Source of the DNA: Frankia sp. AiPa1
GTDB taxonomy: Bacteria; Actinomycetota; Actinomycetes; Frankiales; Frankiaceae
Direction: 5' to 3'
Assembly: GCF_023243075.1 (NCBI RefSeq)
Contig: NZ_JALKFZ020000141.1
Coordinates: forward strand, 105,572-169,571
Length of the DNA: 64,000 nt
Under the pieces are notes generated by a model. That model did not search any database and was not told where the DNA came from. It was given only the letters and a program-made list of their open reading frames with translations. Shown here in pieces: positions 57,473-64,000 of the stretch (positions are counted from its first letter, which is position 1; each line of letters starts with the position of its first letter). Made by a program: the position numbers and the translations under genes.

Positions 57473-59089
57473 TCAGGCGGGGGTGGCCAGCATGCGGTCG
57501 AGCAGGCGGGCGATCAGCGCGGTGTGCCGGTGCAGCAGCTGCCGGTCGAGCTTGTCGCGCTGGTCACCTGCCCCGGCCTGCAGCAGATACGTCGGTCCGC
57601 TGATGAACGCGACGGTCGGCAGGCCGAGCCGGTAGGCGAAGGTGCCCTCGCCGTAGAGACCGTTCTCGAAGGGAGGCATGACCGCCAGCCGCGTGATCCC
57701 GCTGGCCCGCACCTCGTCGATGGCGAGCTGGCGCAGCCGCGGGCTGTTGCCGACGGCGACGATCGCCAGCTCGCTGCGCCCCCGCGGACCGTAGGGGGCC
57801 TTCCCGCCGTCGTCATCCCAGGCCATAGCACCCAGATGCTCGGCGACCAGCGTCGATCCGATGCTCGCCAGCAGGTCCGGCTGGGAGCGTAGCCAGGCGT
57901 CCGGCTTCACCGTCGATGTGTCGGCGCGCATGTGCGCCGGGCTGAACAGGAACAGCACGTCGCGGTGCCGCTGCGCGGCGGGCTGGCGGACGAGCCGCTC
58001 GGCGATCGCCAGCAGGGCGGGGCCGCCGTTCTCCTCGACCGCGTTCTGCCCATCAGTGTGCGTCGCGACAAGCACCGCCTTGCTCCCGGTCCCGGCCGTC
58101 CCCGCTTCGGACGCCGAGGCACTGGACGCCGAGGCACTGGACGCCGACGCGGGCGGATGCGTCGCGGGCAGGCGAGCGAGCAGATAGTCGATGGTGGTGT
58201 CGCCGTGGTCGGCGGCGAGGACGACGGTGGCGGTCAGTGGGCCGGCGGTGAGCAGCGCCCGCAACCGGGCGCCCTGCTCTGGGTCGACGTGCAGGGTCGG
58301 CAGGCCGGCGGGGACCTGCTGGTGCGGGGTGTACTGGCCGGCGGCCAGGGCCGCGGGCAGGTCGAGGATCTCGATCATCGCGATGGCGCCATGGCCGCGC
58401 GCGAGCGCGAGGTCCGGCTGCGCCGGGATGCCAAGCCAGACCCGGGTGTAATCCTCGGTGTCGATGGCGGCCCGGTCGGAGGACGGTTCGAGGTCGTCGG
58501 CCATGTCGGTGAGGACCTTGGCGGTAAGCCGGGCGATCGTGCCCTCGGCGAGCACCACGGCGCCAGCGACCGCCTTGCCCTGGTAGTCGGCCGCACCGCC
58601 GGCGCCGACGTCCACCACCCGCCCGGTGACTCCGCTGTCCGGCGTCTCACCGGACAGCGGACGGTAGGCGGCGACGGGGATGATGCTCGTCGTGCCCTGG
58701 TGATCGGTGACGCGCAGTGCCCAGCGGCGGGCGAGCCATCCCACCAGCGGCACCGGATGGCGGGTCACCTCAAGGCCCAGCGCCCGCAGCCGCGCGTCCA
58801 GATCATCGATGTGGCGACGGTGCGCCGGGGAACCGGTGTGCCGCGGTCCGAACGAGCACATCCGCTCGACCCAGGACCACAGCGTGTCCGCGGTGACCAG
58901 GCCGTCCGATCCGATCGCGTCCGCATCTGCGGCTCCCAGCCCTGACGCGGAGGCGCTCGCCGCGGCGCGCCCGGCCCTCGCCGACCCGGCACCGCCAGTG
59001 GTGTTCGAGCAGCCGGCCATGGCGGCCATGCTGGCGGCGAGGGTGGCGCCGCCAGTGCCCAGGATCATGCGACGGCTGTGCCCTGTCAT
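57473..59089 (-). CDS. Exported M28-family peptidase, Tat-type lipoprotein
   Basis: Start at ATG 59089 (538 residues), with GGGGAG nine bases upstream; the longer frame to 59263 lacks homology. The N-terminus has a twin-arginine signal (HSRRMILGTGGATLAASMAAMAGC) ending in a lipobox cysteine. A PA-like domain is inserted (GRVVDVGAGGAADYQGKAVAG), then the M28 metallopeptidase core: VLVATHTDGQNAVEENGG with the His/Asp and Glu-Glu pair, EHLGAMAW, and PFENGLYGEG. A Ser/Ala repeat tract interrupts the chain just before the core. Expected to be a secreted aminopeptidase; not every zinc ligand could be placed with certainty, the last His being the least clear. Confidence 0.8.
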   Translation of the reverse strand: MTGHSRRMILGTGGATLAASMAAMAGCSNTTGGAGSARAGRAAASASASGLGAADADAIGSDGLVTADTLWSWVERMCSFGPRHTGSPAHRRHIDDLDARLRALGLEVTRHPVPLVGWLARRWALRVTDHQGTTSIIPVAAYRPLSGETPDSGVTGRVVDVGAGGAADYQGKAVAGAVVLAEGTIARLTAKVLTDMADDLEPSSDRAAIDTEDYTRVWLGIPAQPDLALARGHGAIAMIEILDLPAALAAGQYTPHQQVPAGLPTLHVDPEQGARLRALLTAGPLTATVVLAADHGDTTIDYLLARLPATHPPASASSASASSASASEAGTAGTGSKAVLVATHTDGQNAVEENGGPALLAIAERLVRQPAAQRHRDVLFLFSPAHMRADTSTVKPDAWLRSQPDLLASIGSTLVAEHLGAMAWDDDGGKAPYGPRGRSELAIVAVGNSPRLRQLAIDEVRASGITRLAVMPPFENGLYGEGTFAYRLGLPTVAFISGPTYLLQAGAGDQRDKLDRQLLHRHTALIARLLDRMLATPA

Positions 59090-59505
59090 CTGGCCCCGCT
59101 CCCCTCGGTCTGGCCGGCGATGCGGCGTAGACCGTGGCACCCGCGCCGAGGTCCGGCCACGAATCAGCATGGCGGCGACACGAACCGGCCCACCACGCGG
59201 CCGATTCTGTCGACGCAGGCGATCCTGTCGACATCGTGGATCCATGTGCACGCAGAGTCCCATACCGACTGCCAGGCGCCGCAGGCAATCTCAGCTCACC
59301 CCCACTTCTGGGCCCGGTCCCTCCACCGACGGGTGGGCGCCCCGGGGCGAGCCGCGCCGTGAGGGCCGCTCCCCGCGCAGGTCACGGCGGGGGGCCAGGT
59401 GGCTGTGAACGAGGGCATGACGCGCAGACGCAGACGTGACTCGCCAGCGTTACTACGGTGAAACACGTTTGCTACTACAACGCGTAGAAGCGGAGCTGGT
59501 GCCGG
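59090..59505. promoter_or_regulatory. Divergent promoter region of the peptidase and flavohemoglobin genes
   Basis: 416 bases. Near the flavohemoglobin end (59450-59490) is a markedly AT-rich patch with the dyad AAAC-AC-GTTT at 59461-59470, flanked by two TACTAC motifs 22 bases apart. This is the best candidate for a nitric-oxide-responsive or other regulator site for hmp. Nothing recognisable lies in the remaining part. Confidence 0.45.
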
Positions 59506-60873
59506 ATGAGCGTCGTTCCGACGGAACGATCCGCCACGGTCCTGCGGGCAACCGCGGGCGTCGTCGCCGCGCACGCGGAAGAAATCGCCACCGTGTTCTA
59601 CCGGCGGCTGCTGACGGCCGATCCGTCGCTCGCGCCGATTTTCTCCCGCAGCGGCCAGGCCACAGGTACCCAGCCGCGGGCCTTGGCCGCCTCACTCGTC
59701 CGCTTCACCGGCCACCTCCTCGACGAGCCCGATGCCCGAACCGAACACGAGGCGGAAGCCGGCACCACCACCGAAGGCCAAGGCGGGCCCGGGCCCGGCA
59801 ACAGGACCGGAATCGGGGCCGACAGCAGTTCCGGAATCGGAGCCGAAAGTGGGCCCGGTCGCGAGGCCGGGACCGGGCCCGGGACCGGGGCAGGCCCAGG
59901 GCCGGGTGCCCGCCAGCCCATCGACACGGTGGTGCGTCGGATCGCCCATCGGCACGCCGCCCTGGGCGTCGCGCCGGAGCAATACCCGCTGGTGGGACGG
60001 CATCTGCTGGCGGCCGTCGCCGAGGTGCTCGGGGATGCGGTCACGCCCGAGGTGCACGATGCGTGGGACGAGGCGTACTGGCTGTTCGCCACGGCGCTCA
60101 TCGCCGAGGAGGCACGGGCCTACCAGCGGATGGGCACCTGTCCCGCCCGCCCGTGGCGCCCGTGGCGGGTCACCGCCCGCACGATCGCGACCTCCGAGGT
60201 CACCTCCTTCGATCTCGTGCCGACCGGCCCCGACCCACTGCCCGCATTCCTGCCCGGGCAGTACGTGACGGTCGCCGTGGATCTGCCGGACGGCGGTCGC
60301 CAGGCACGCCCGTACAGCCTGTCGCGGGCACCGGGCGCGGGCAGCCTGCGAATCACCGTGCGCCGACTGCCGGCCGTCGGCTCCGCCCCCGAGGGACTCG
60401 TCAGCTCCCACCTGCACGAGCAGGTCAAGGTCGGAGACGTGCTGGACGTCAGCCCGCCGGCCGGATCCACGACCCTCACCCCCGGCACCGACCCGCTGGT
60501 ACTGATCAGCGCCGGCATCGGCATCACCCCGATGATCGCCATGCTCGGCCACACCGCCCGCCTGCGCCCCGAGCGCACGGTCGTGGCCGCGCACGCCGAC
60601 CGCTCCCGCGACCACCACCCCCTGCGCGCCGAGATGCTGGAGATCGGAGCCCTGCTCCGAGACTTCCAGCTGCACACCCGCTACGAACCGCACAGCCCCG
60701 TACAGATCGACGTCAACGCGCTCCCCCTGCCCGACCGTGCCCGCGTCTACCTGTGCGGCCCGCTGCCGTTCATGCGCGACGTCCGCGCCGGCCTGCTACG
60801 CCGCGGCATTCCAGCCGACCACATCCGCCACGAGATCTTCGGCCCCGACCCCTGGGCCGGCAACCCAACCTGA
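59506..60873 (+). CDS. hmp: Flavohemoglobin (nitric oxide dioxygenase) with globin insertion
   Basis: 455 residues from ATG 59506, with GGAG about ten bases upstream. Globin domain: B10 Tyr in VFYRRLL near 31, E7 Gln in RSGQATGTQ near 52, proximal His in RRIAHRHAALGV near 148. FAD site RPYSLSR near 268, NAD site ISAGIGITPM near 334, and the terminal VYLCGPLPFMRDV. The enzyme oxidises nitric oxide to nitrate using NAD(P)H. Between the E and F helices a Gly/Pro/Ala/Thr-rich stretch of about 60 residues (about 80-140, GPGP-type) replaces the usual short loop; the frame is intact. Hemerythrin and TetR genes lie downstream. Confidence 0.93.
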   Translation: MSVVPTERSATVLRATAGVVAAHAEEIATVFYRRLLTADPSLAPIFSRSGQATGTQPRALAASLVRFTGHLLDEPDARTEHEAEAGTTTEGQGGPGPGNRTGIGADSSSGIGAESGPGREAGTGPGTGAGPGPGARQPIDTVVRRIAHRHAALGVAPEQYPLVGRHLLAAVAEVLGDAVTPEVHDAWDEAYWLFATALIAEEARAYQRMGTCPARPWRPWRVTARTIATSEVTSFDLVPTGPDPLPAFLPGQYVTVAVDLPDGGRQARPYSLSRAPGAGSLRITVRRLPAVGSAPEGLVSSHLHEQVKVGDVLDVSPPAGSTTLTPGTDPLVLISAGIGITPMIAMLGHTARLRPERTVVAAHADRSRDHHPLRAEMLEIGALLRDFQLHTRYEPHSPVQIDVNALPLPDRARVYLCGPLPFMRDVRAGLLRRGIPADHIRHEIFGPDPWAGNPT

Positions 60874-61123
60874 CGAATTGCGCGGTCAACCTGCCAGGAC
60901 GCGGTCCCGCAGCGCGGGATCTCCAGCGGGGAAGCCGTCCCCGGCGGCCGCGGAAGCGGACTCCCGGCGCGGCGCGGTCCGGGCCGTCGAGCCACCGGGC
61001 ACCGTGGCACTCGTGGCTCCATTCCCCTGTCGGGGTGACGTTCGCGAGCACCGCCCACACCGCCTCGGGCCGCGCCGCCACCGTCACCTCGACCTCGCAC
61101 CGCCGCGGGAGCCGGCTCATCAC
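60770..61123 (-). CDS. Truncated SRPBCC (polyketide cyclase-like) protein
   Basis: 117 residues from GTG 61123, which overlaps the hemerythrin stop by four bases. Only the first 58 or so residues look real: CEVEVTVAARPEAVWAVLAN, GEWSHECHGARWLDG and GVRFRG are the opening strands of an SRPBCC START-like fold. The rest is an Arg-rich read-through, and the C-terminal helix of the fold is missing. The last 104 bases run antisense to the end of hmp. A complete SRPBCC protein would need about 140 residues, so this is probably a decayed gene that has kept its coupled start. Confidence 0.55.
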   Translation of the reverse strand: MMSRLPRRCEVEVTVAARPEAVWAVLANVTPTGEWSHECHGARWLDGPDRAAPGVRFRGRRGRLPRWRSRAAGPRPGRLTAQFVRLGCRPRGRGRRSRGGCGRLECRGVAGRRGRRA

Positions 61124-62010
61124 CGCACCGCTCCGGCAGCCTCGCCCCTGTCCTCGAGGGTCTGTCCAGCCTCGAGGGTCTGTCCAGCCTCGAGGGTCTG
61201 TCCAGCCTCGACGGTCTGTCCAGCCTCGACGGTCTGTCCAGCCTCGACGGTCTGTCCAGCCTCGACGGTCTGTCCAGCGGCGGTCGAACCCTCGGCTCCA
61301 GCATCCCCATTAGCACCGGCATCCAGGCGGGAGACGGCACCCCAGCGAGCGGCGGCATGGCGCCGGTAGCGCGGACCGAAACCGTAGAGCACGATCAATC
61401 GCGGAATCAGCGGGACCTGGTGCAGGACGACGTCTCGTCCCGCCTCGTCGATGCCGTCGAGCAGCCAGTTGCCCTCCTCGGCGAGCTGCGGCAGAGACTT
61501 GGTGCGGATGTTGTAGCGCTGGTCCCAGTCTCGCCACTGCCGGTGGGTCAGTGTCGCCGCGACCAGAGGCATCGCCCCGGACTCCTCTCGATCCAGGTGC
61601 GGGAACAGCACAGTGACCAGGCCGTCGAGCGCGGCGACGAGTCCGAGCCGGGTGATCTCGACCTCCTCGGCGCCGCGCGCCCGAGACCACCTCGGGGCCG
61701 CGTCGGCGCATGCCTCCATCGCCGGGTGGATGGCCTCGTGGTCAGCTCCCATCGCGTCGATGAGCGGCACGTCGTCCGGGTCCACGGCCGCGCGGACGAG
61801 CGGGTACAGGCCGTCGTCCTCGCCGGCGTGATGGCGGTGCAGGAACTCGACCATCCAGTCGATGTGGGCGGCGAGCGCGGCCCGGCGGGCGCCGTCGGGA
61901 TAGGGGATGGTGGTCAGTGCCTCGCGGGCGCGGGTGAGGTCGCGGCGCAGCGCCCAGTGCACGATGCCCATGATGCGGGTGTCGGCGGGGCCGTCCATGG
62001 CGGTCTTCAT
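61120..62010 (-). CDS. Hemerythrin HHE-domain protein with heptamer-type C-terminal repeat
   Basis: 296 residues from ATG 62010, which overlaps the tetR stop by four bases (ATGA). Iron-site candidates: His in IVHWALRRDL near 18, HRHHAGEDD near 60-66, DHEAIHP near 84-90, and HLDREES near 128. The length of the four-helix bundle is normal; a second helical part follows. The C-terminus has seven AGQTVE/AGQTLE hexapeptides encoded by 18-bp DNA repeats. Such proteins bind oxygen, nitric oxide or iron. Coupled to a TetR regulator and near a flavohemoglobin, so a role in gas or redox stress is the best guess. Confidence 0.85.
   Translation of the reverse strand: MKTAMDGPADTRIMGIVHWALRRDLTRAREALTTIPYPDGARRAALAAHIDWMVEFLHRHHAGEDDGLYPLVRAAVDPDDVPLIDAMGADHEAIHPAMEACADAAPRWSRARGAEEVEITRLGLVAALDGLVTVLFPHLDREESGAMPLVAATLTHRQWRDWDQRYNIRTKSLPQLAEEGNWLLDGIDEAGRDVVLHQVPLIPRLIVLYGFGPRYRRHAAARWGAVSRLDAGANGDAGAEGSTAAGQTVEAGQTVEAGQTVEAGQTVEAGQTLEAGQTLEAGQTLEDRGEAAGAVR
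61152..61277. repeat. Seven 18-bp tandem repeats in the hemerythrin gene
   Basis: Seven exact-length units of CCTCGAGGGTCTGTCCAG type run without a gap; the first three read CTCGAGG and the last four CTCGACGG-like. They encode the AGQTLE/AGQTVE repeats. Two unit types in blocks point to expansion by local duplication. Confidence 0.95.
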
Positions 62011-62678
62011 CTGATCTGCTCCTGCCCATCCAATCCGATGATCATCTTTTCGAGCCATGCCTGATACGTGCCTGGCGCCCAGCCCGCGCGCAGGACCAGC
62101 GCGTCGTACATCTCCACGCTGGACAGGGCCCACAGCTGATCGATCTGCTCGCGGGTGGGCGCCCTTCGCAGCACCAGCGCGAGGCCGCGCTCGTCGTCGA
62201 CACGCCGGTTGGCCTCGTCGGTGGCGAGACGTTCGGCGAGGTCAGGCTCGCTCGCCGCGCCCTCGCGCAGCGCGAGGTAGAGCCGCGCGATCCGCCCGTT
62301 GATGCTGGTGATCAACCCAGCCGCGGCAGCCGCCCGCTCAGCGAGCGTCTCCCCCTCCCCCACCGCCCGGAACTCGGGCCGTTCGACGAGCGGCACCGGC
62401 TCGTCATCACCGACGAGGGCACCGTCGAACGCCGCCGCGAACAGCGCCGGCTTACGGCCGACCGCGCCGTAGACCGTCTCGACCGAGACACCCGCCGCCG
62501 CGGCGATCTCCCGGACACCGGCACCCGCCCAACCACGCTCGGCAAACACCTCCCGAGCGGCGGCGATCACGGCCGCCCGGGTCTGCGCCGCCTGCTCGGC
62601 CCGCCGCGCGGACCGGTACGGCCGGGTCGAGGGCGATCCCCGCGAGGTGCGTGCGGAAGTAGGGGTGGCATCGGGCAT
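62007..62678 (-). CDS. TetR family transcriptional regulator
   Basis: Start taken at ATG 62678 (223 residues), because TAGAGT is seven bases upstream and a perfect operator lies just beyond; ATG 62684 is an alternative. The N-terminal helix-turn-helix reads FAERGWAGAGVREIAAAAGV and VSVETVYGAVG near 52-71. The ligand domain ends with LWALSSVEMYDALVLRAGW. The operon tetR-hemerythrin-SRPBCC is linked by four-base overlaps, so the regulator probably controls these two genes and itself. The inducer is unknown. Confidence 0.88.
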   Translation of the reverse strand: MPDATPTSARTSRGSPSTRPYRSARRAEQAAQTRAAVIAAAREVFAERGWAGAGVREIAAAAGVSVETVYGAVGRKPALFAAAFDGALVGDDEPVPLVERPEFRAVGEGETLAERAAAAAGLITSINGRIARLYLALREGAASEPDLAERLATDEANRRVDDERGLALVLRRAPTREQIDQLWALSSVEMYDALVLRAGWAPGTYQAWLEKMIIGLDGQEQIR

Positions 62679-62685
62679 GCCCATC

Positions 62686-62691
62686 ACTCTA
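62686..62691 (-). promoter_or_regulatory. Candidate -10 (TAGAGT) for the tetR operon
   Basis: TAGAGT on the minus strand is seven bases before ATG 62678 and directly adjoins the operator at 62692-62707. Confidence 0.5.
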
Positions 62692-62707
62692 GAACACACC
62701 TGTGTTC
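62692..62707. promoter_or_regulatory. Palindromic operator for the TetR regulator
   Basis: GAACACACCTGTGTTC is a perfect 16-bp palindrome (7-bp arms, 2-bp centre) next to the -10 of the tetR operon. Size, symmetry and position are typical of TetR autoregulation. Confidence 0.75.
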
Positions 62708-62994
62708 AATAAGGTCCAGTTTGGCCAATCGGCCACGCGACACCCCTGTCGTTCCACCGACAGCCCAGCGACCTGATCGGCATCGACAACCTCGTGGACT
62801 CGCTCTCTCGCCCGTGCCCGCTCTCGTCCCCGGCGCGCGCCCGGTGCAGGCGCGGGTCGCGACAGCGCGGGCAGTTCAGGCGCCCGCGAGGGAATGCCCG
62901 TGGCGGAGATGCACACAGCGGCGGAGATGCACACAGCGGAGACGCGCGCGGTGGAGGTCACACTCGCGCGGGGCTGTGCGGCTACCCGCTCCCC

Positions 62995-63285
62995 GTGCCC
63001 GGCCAGCGGCGTGGGGGCCACGGGGCGCGGGAGCGCATCCTGCGGGCGGCAGATCGGCTGTTCTACATCGAGGGCATCAACGCCACCGGCATGGAGCGGC
63101 TCACCGAGGTCGCCGAGGTCTCAAAGCGAACCTTCTACCAGCACTTCCCCAGCAAGAACGCGCTGGTCGAGGAGTACCTGCGCCGGTTGGACGCCCACCC
63201 GGTCGCCCGCGAGCTCGTCCCGCGCCGCGGCGCTGGGCGAGGATCCGGGCGATCGCGGCAGTCATATCGTGCTGTAATCGCCGAC
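62995..63285 (+). pseudogene. TetR DNA-binding domain remnant, in frame with the VIT gene
   Basis: From a possible GTG at 62995 the frame encodes GARERILRAADRLFYIEG and TEVAEVSKRTFYQHFPSKN, a good TetR helix-turn-helix, followed by LVEEYLRRLDAHPVARE. The ligand-binding domain is missing; after about 20 Arg/Gly-rich residues the same open frame runs into a VIT-family protein without a stop. Either a TetR gene has lost its 3' end by deletion, or an unusual fusion is made. A truncated gene is favoured. Confidence 0.55.
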
Positions 63286-63868
63286 GTGGCAGCGGCTGGG
63301 CTCAGAACACGGCACCGGGAGCGGCACGGCGCGGGGCGCGCCGGCTGGCTGCGGGCCGCCGTGCTCGGCGCGAACGACGGGCTGGTATCAACGTCGAGCC
63401 TGGTCGTCGGTGTCGCCGCGAGCGGCGCGTCGGGCAGCGCGATCCTCACCGCGGGTCTGGCCGGGTTGACCGCGGGGGCGCTGTCGATGGCGGCGGGCGA
63501 GTACGTGTCAGTGAGCGCCCAGGCCGACGTGGAACGGGCCGACCGGGTCGTGGAGCGCGCGGAGCTGACCGACAGCCCGGCGGCCGAGCTCGACGAGCTC
63601 GCCGGAATCTACGAACGGCGCGGCCTGAACCCAACACTCGCGCGGCAGGTGGCCGCTGCGCTGACAGAGCGGGACGCGCTGGGTGCGCATCTACGCGACG
63701 AGCTCGGCCACAACGAGCAGAACCGGGCCCGCCCGTGGCAGGCCTCGGCCGCGTCGGCGAGCAGCTTCGCCGTCGGCGCACTGGTGCCGTTCCTCGGCAT
63801 GGCCGCGCCGTCGGGATCGGCCCGGCTGGTCCTGATCGTCGCGGTCACCGTGCTGGGCCTCGCGGCCG
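63286..63868 (+). CDS. VIT1/CCC1-family iron/manganese transporter, partial
   Basis: Starts at GTG 63286 or by read-through from the TetR remnant. After a basic tail, GWLRAAVLGANDGLVSTSSL begins the first helix, followed by GLTAGALSMAAGEYVSVSAQ, the signature of VIT/CCC1 transporters, and the cytosolic metal-binding region with Glu-rich helices (ADVERADRVVERAELTD, then ERRGLNPTLARQV). Later helices begin at ASSFAVGALVPFLGM. The readable sequence stops at about 63868 in a homopolymer; the last helices are missing. Members move Fe2+ or Mn2+ across membranes. Confidence 0.85.

Positions 63869-64000
<132 letters not shown>

Larger units (their letters stand above)
62679..62994. other. Divergent region between tetR and the TetR-VIT frame
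   Basis: 316 bases. The operator and -10 of the tetR operon sit at the left end. Near 62896-62940 a 19-bp stretch around CGGAGATGCACACAG is duplicated in tandem. No other structure or gene is seen. Confidence 0.5.

Noticed and set aside
62692..62707. Second LexA box at tetR
   Set aside because: GAAC and GTTC are eight bases apart, while SOS boxes need four; size and place fit a TetR operator better.

Overview
This is very GC-rich actinobacterial chromosome. The gene families, the co-linear his and trp clusters, PriA in place of TrpF, and the many Gly/Ala/Pro/Ser-rich linkers fit a Frankia-like member of the Actinomycetes. That placement is inferred from gene content; no rRNA or tRNA gene is visible to confirm it. 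Most genes from about 8.5 kb to 54 kb lie on the minus strand. The last 130 bases or so are G and C homopolymers and look like assembly or sequencing failure.

Layout. 0-8 kb: the end of a CBS-domain (CNNM/hemolysin C type) protein, a Ser/Thr kinase with an extracytoplasmic WD40 propeller, a protein joining a cytoplasmic Hsp70-type ATPase through one membrane helix to a PstS-like binding domain, and an Ada-AlkA DNA repair protein. 8.5-14 kb: methylmalonyl-CoA mutase small and large subunits with the MeaB GTPase. 14-24.5 kb: a DUF559/AbiEi-like protein and a cellulose-like polysaccharide cluster (two GH6 glucanases, GlxA-type copper radical oxidase, CslA-type synthase, small membrane protein). 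24.8-29.4 kb: TauE/SafE permease, TerB, a membrane PI-PLC-like protein and an adenylate kinase. 29.5-37 kb: gltD, gltB, lgt. 37.6-44.5 kb: trpA, trpB, trpC, a Trp-operon membrane protein, trpE and hisI, with one divergent small gene behind a perfect LexA (SOS) box. 44.5-54.2 kb: a heterodimeric ABC exporter pair set inside the his cluster, then hisF, priA, hisH, hisB, hisC and hisD. 54-64 kb: a branched-polyamine-synthase-like protein, an AhpD-like protein, a Tat-type M28 peptidase, a flavohemoglobin, a TetR-hemerythrin-SRPBCC operon, and a TetR remnant running in frame into a VIT-family transporter at the window end.

The non-coding DNA has its own structure. Three copies of a 74-bp inverted repeat (AAGATCC termini, conserved loop) sit in gene-free gaps at 8.3, 37.2 and 57.3 kb. 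A 280-bp GGGAC/GACCGAC minisatellite lies downstream of trpA. At least nine starts have a TANNNT hexamer 6-8 nt upstream and no Shine-Dalgarno sequence, which suggests widespread leaderless transcripts. One of them precedes a 10-codon upstream ORF whose stop overlaps the trpC start.

Functionally, the gltBD, trp and his blocks form an amino-acid biosynthesis super-cluster, with many 4-nt start/stop overlaps implying translational coupling. PriA supplies the missing TrpF step. hisG, hisE, trpD and trpG are not in the window. The strongest candidates for something undescribed are the Hsp70-membrane-PstS fusion, the SOS-controlled small coiled-coil protein, the mobile 74-bp repeat and the trpC upstream ORF.
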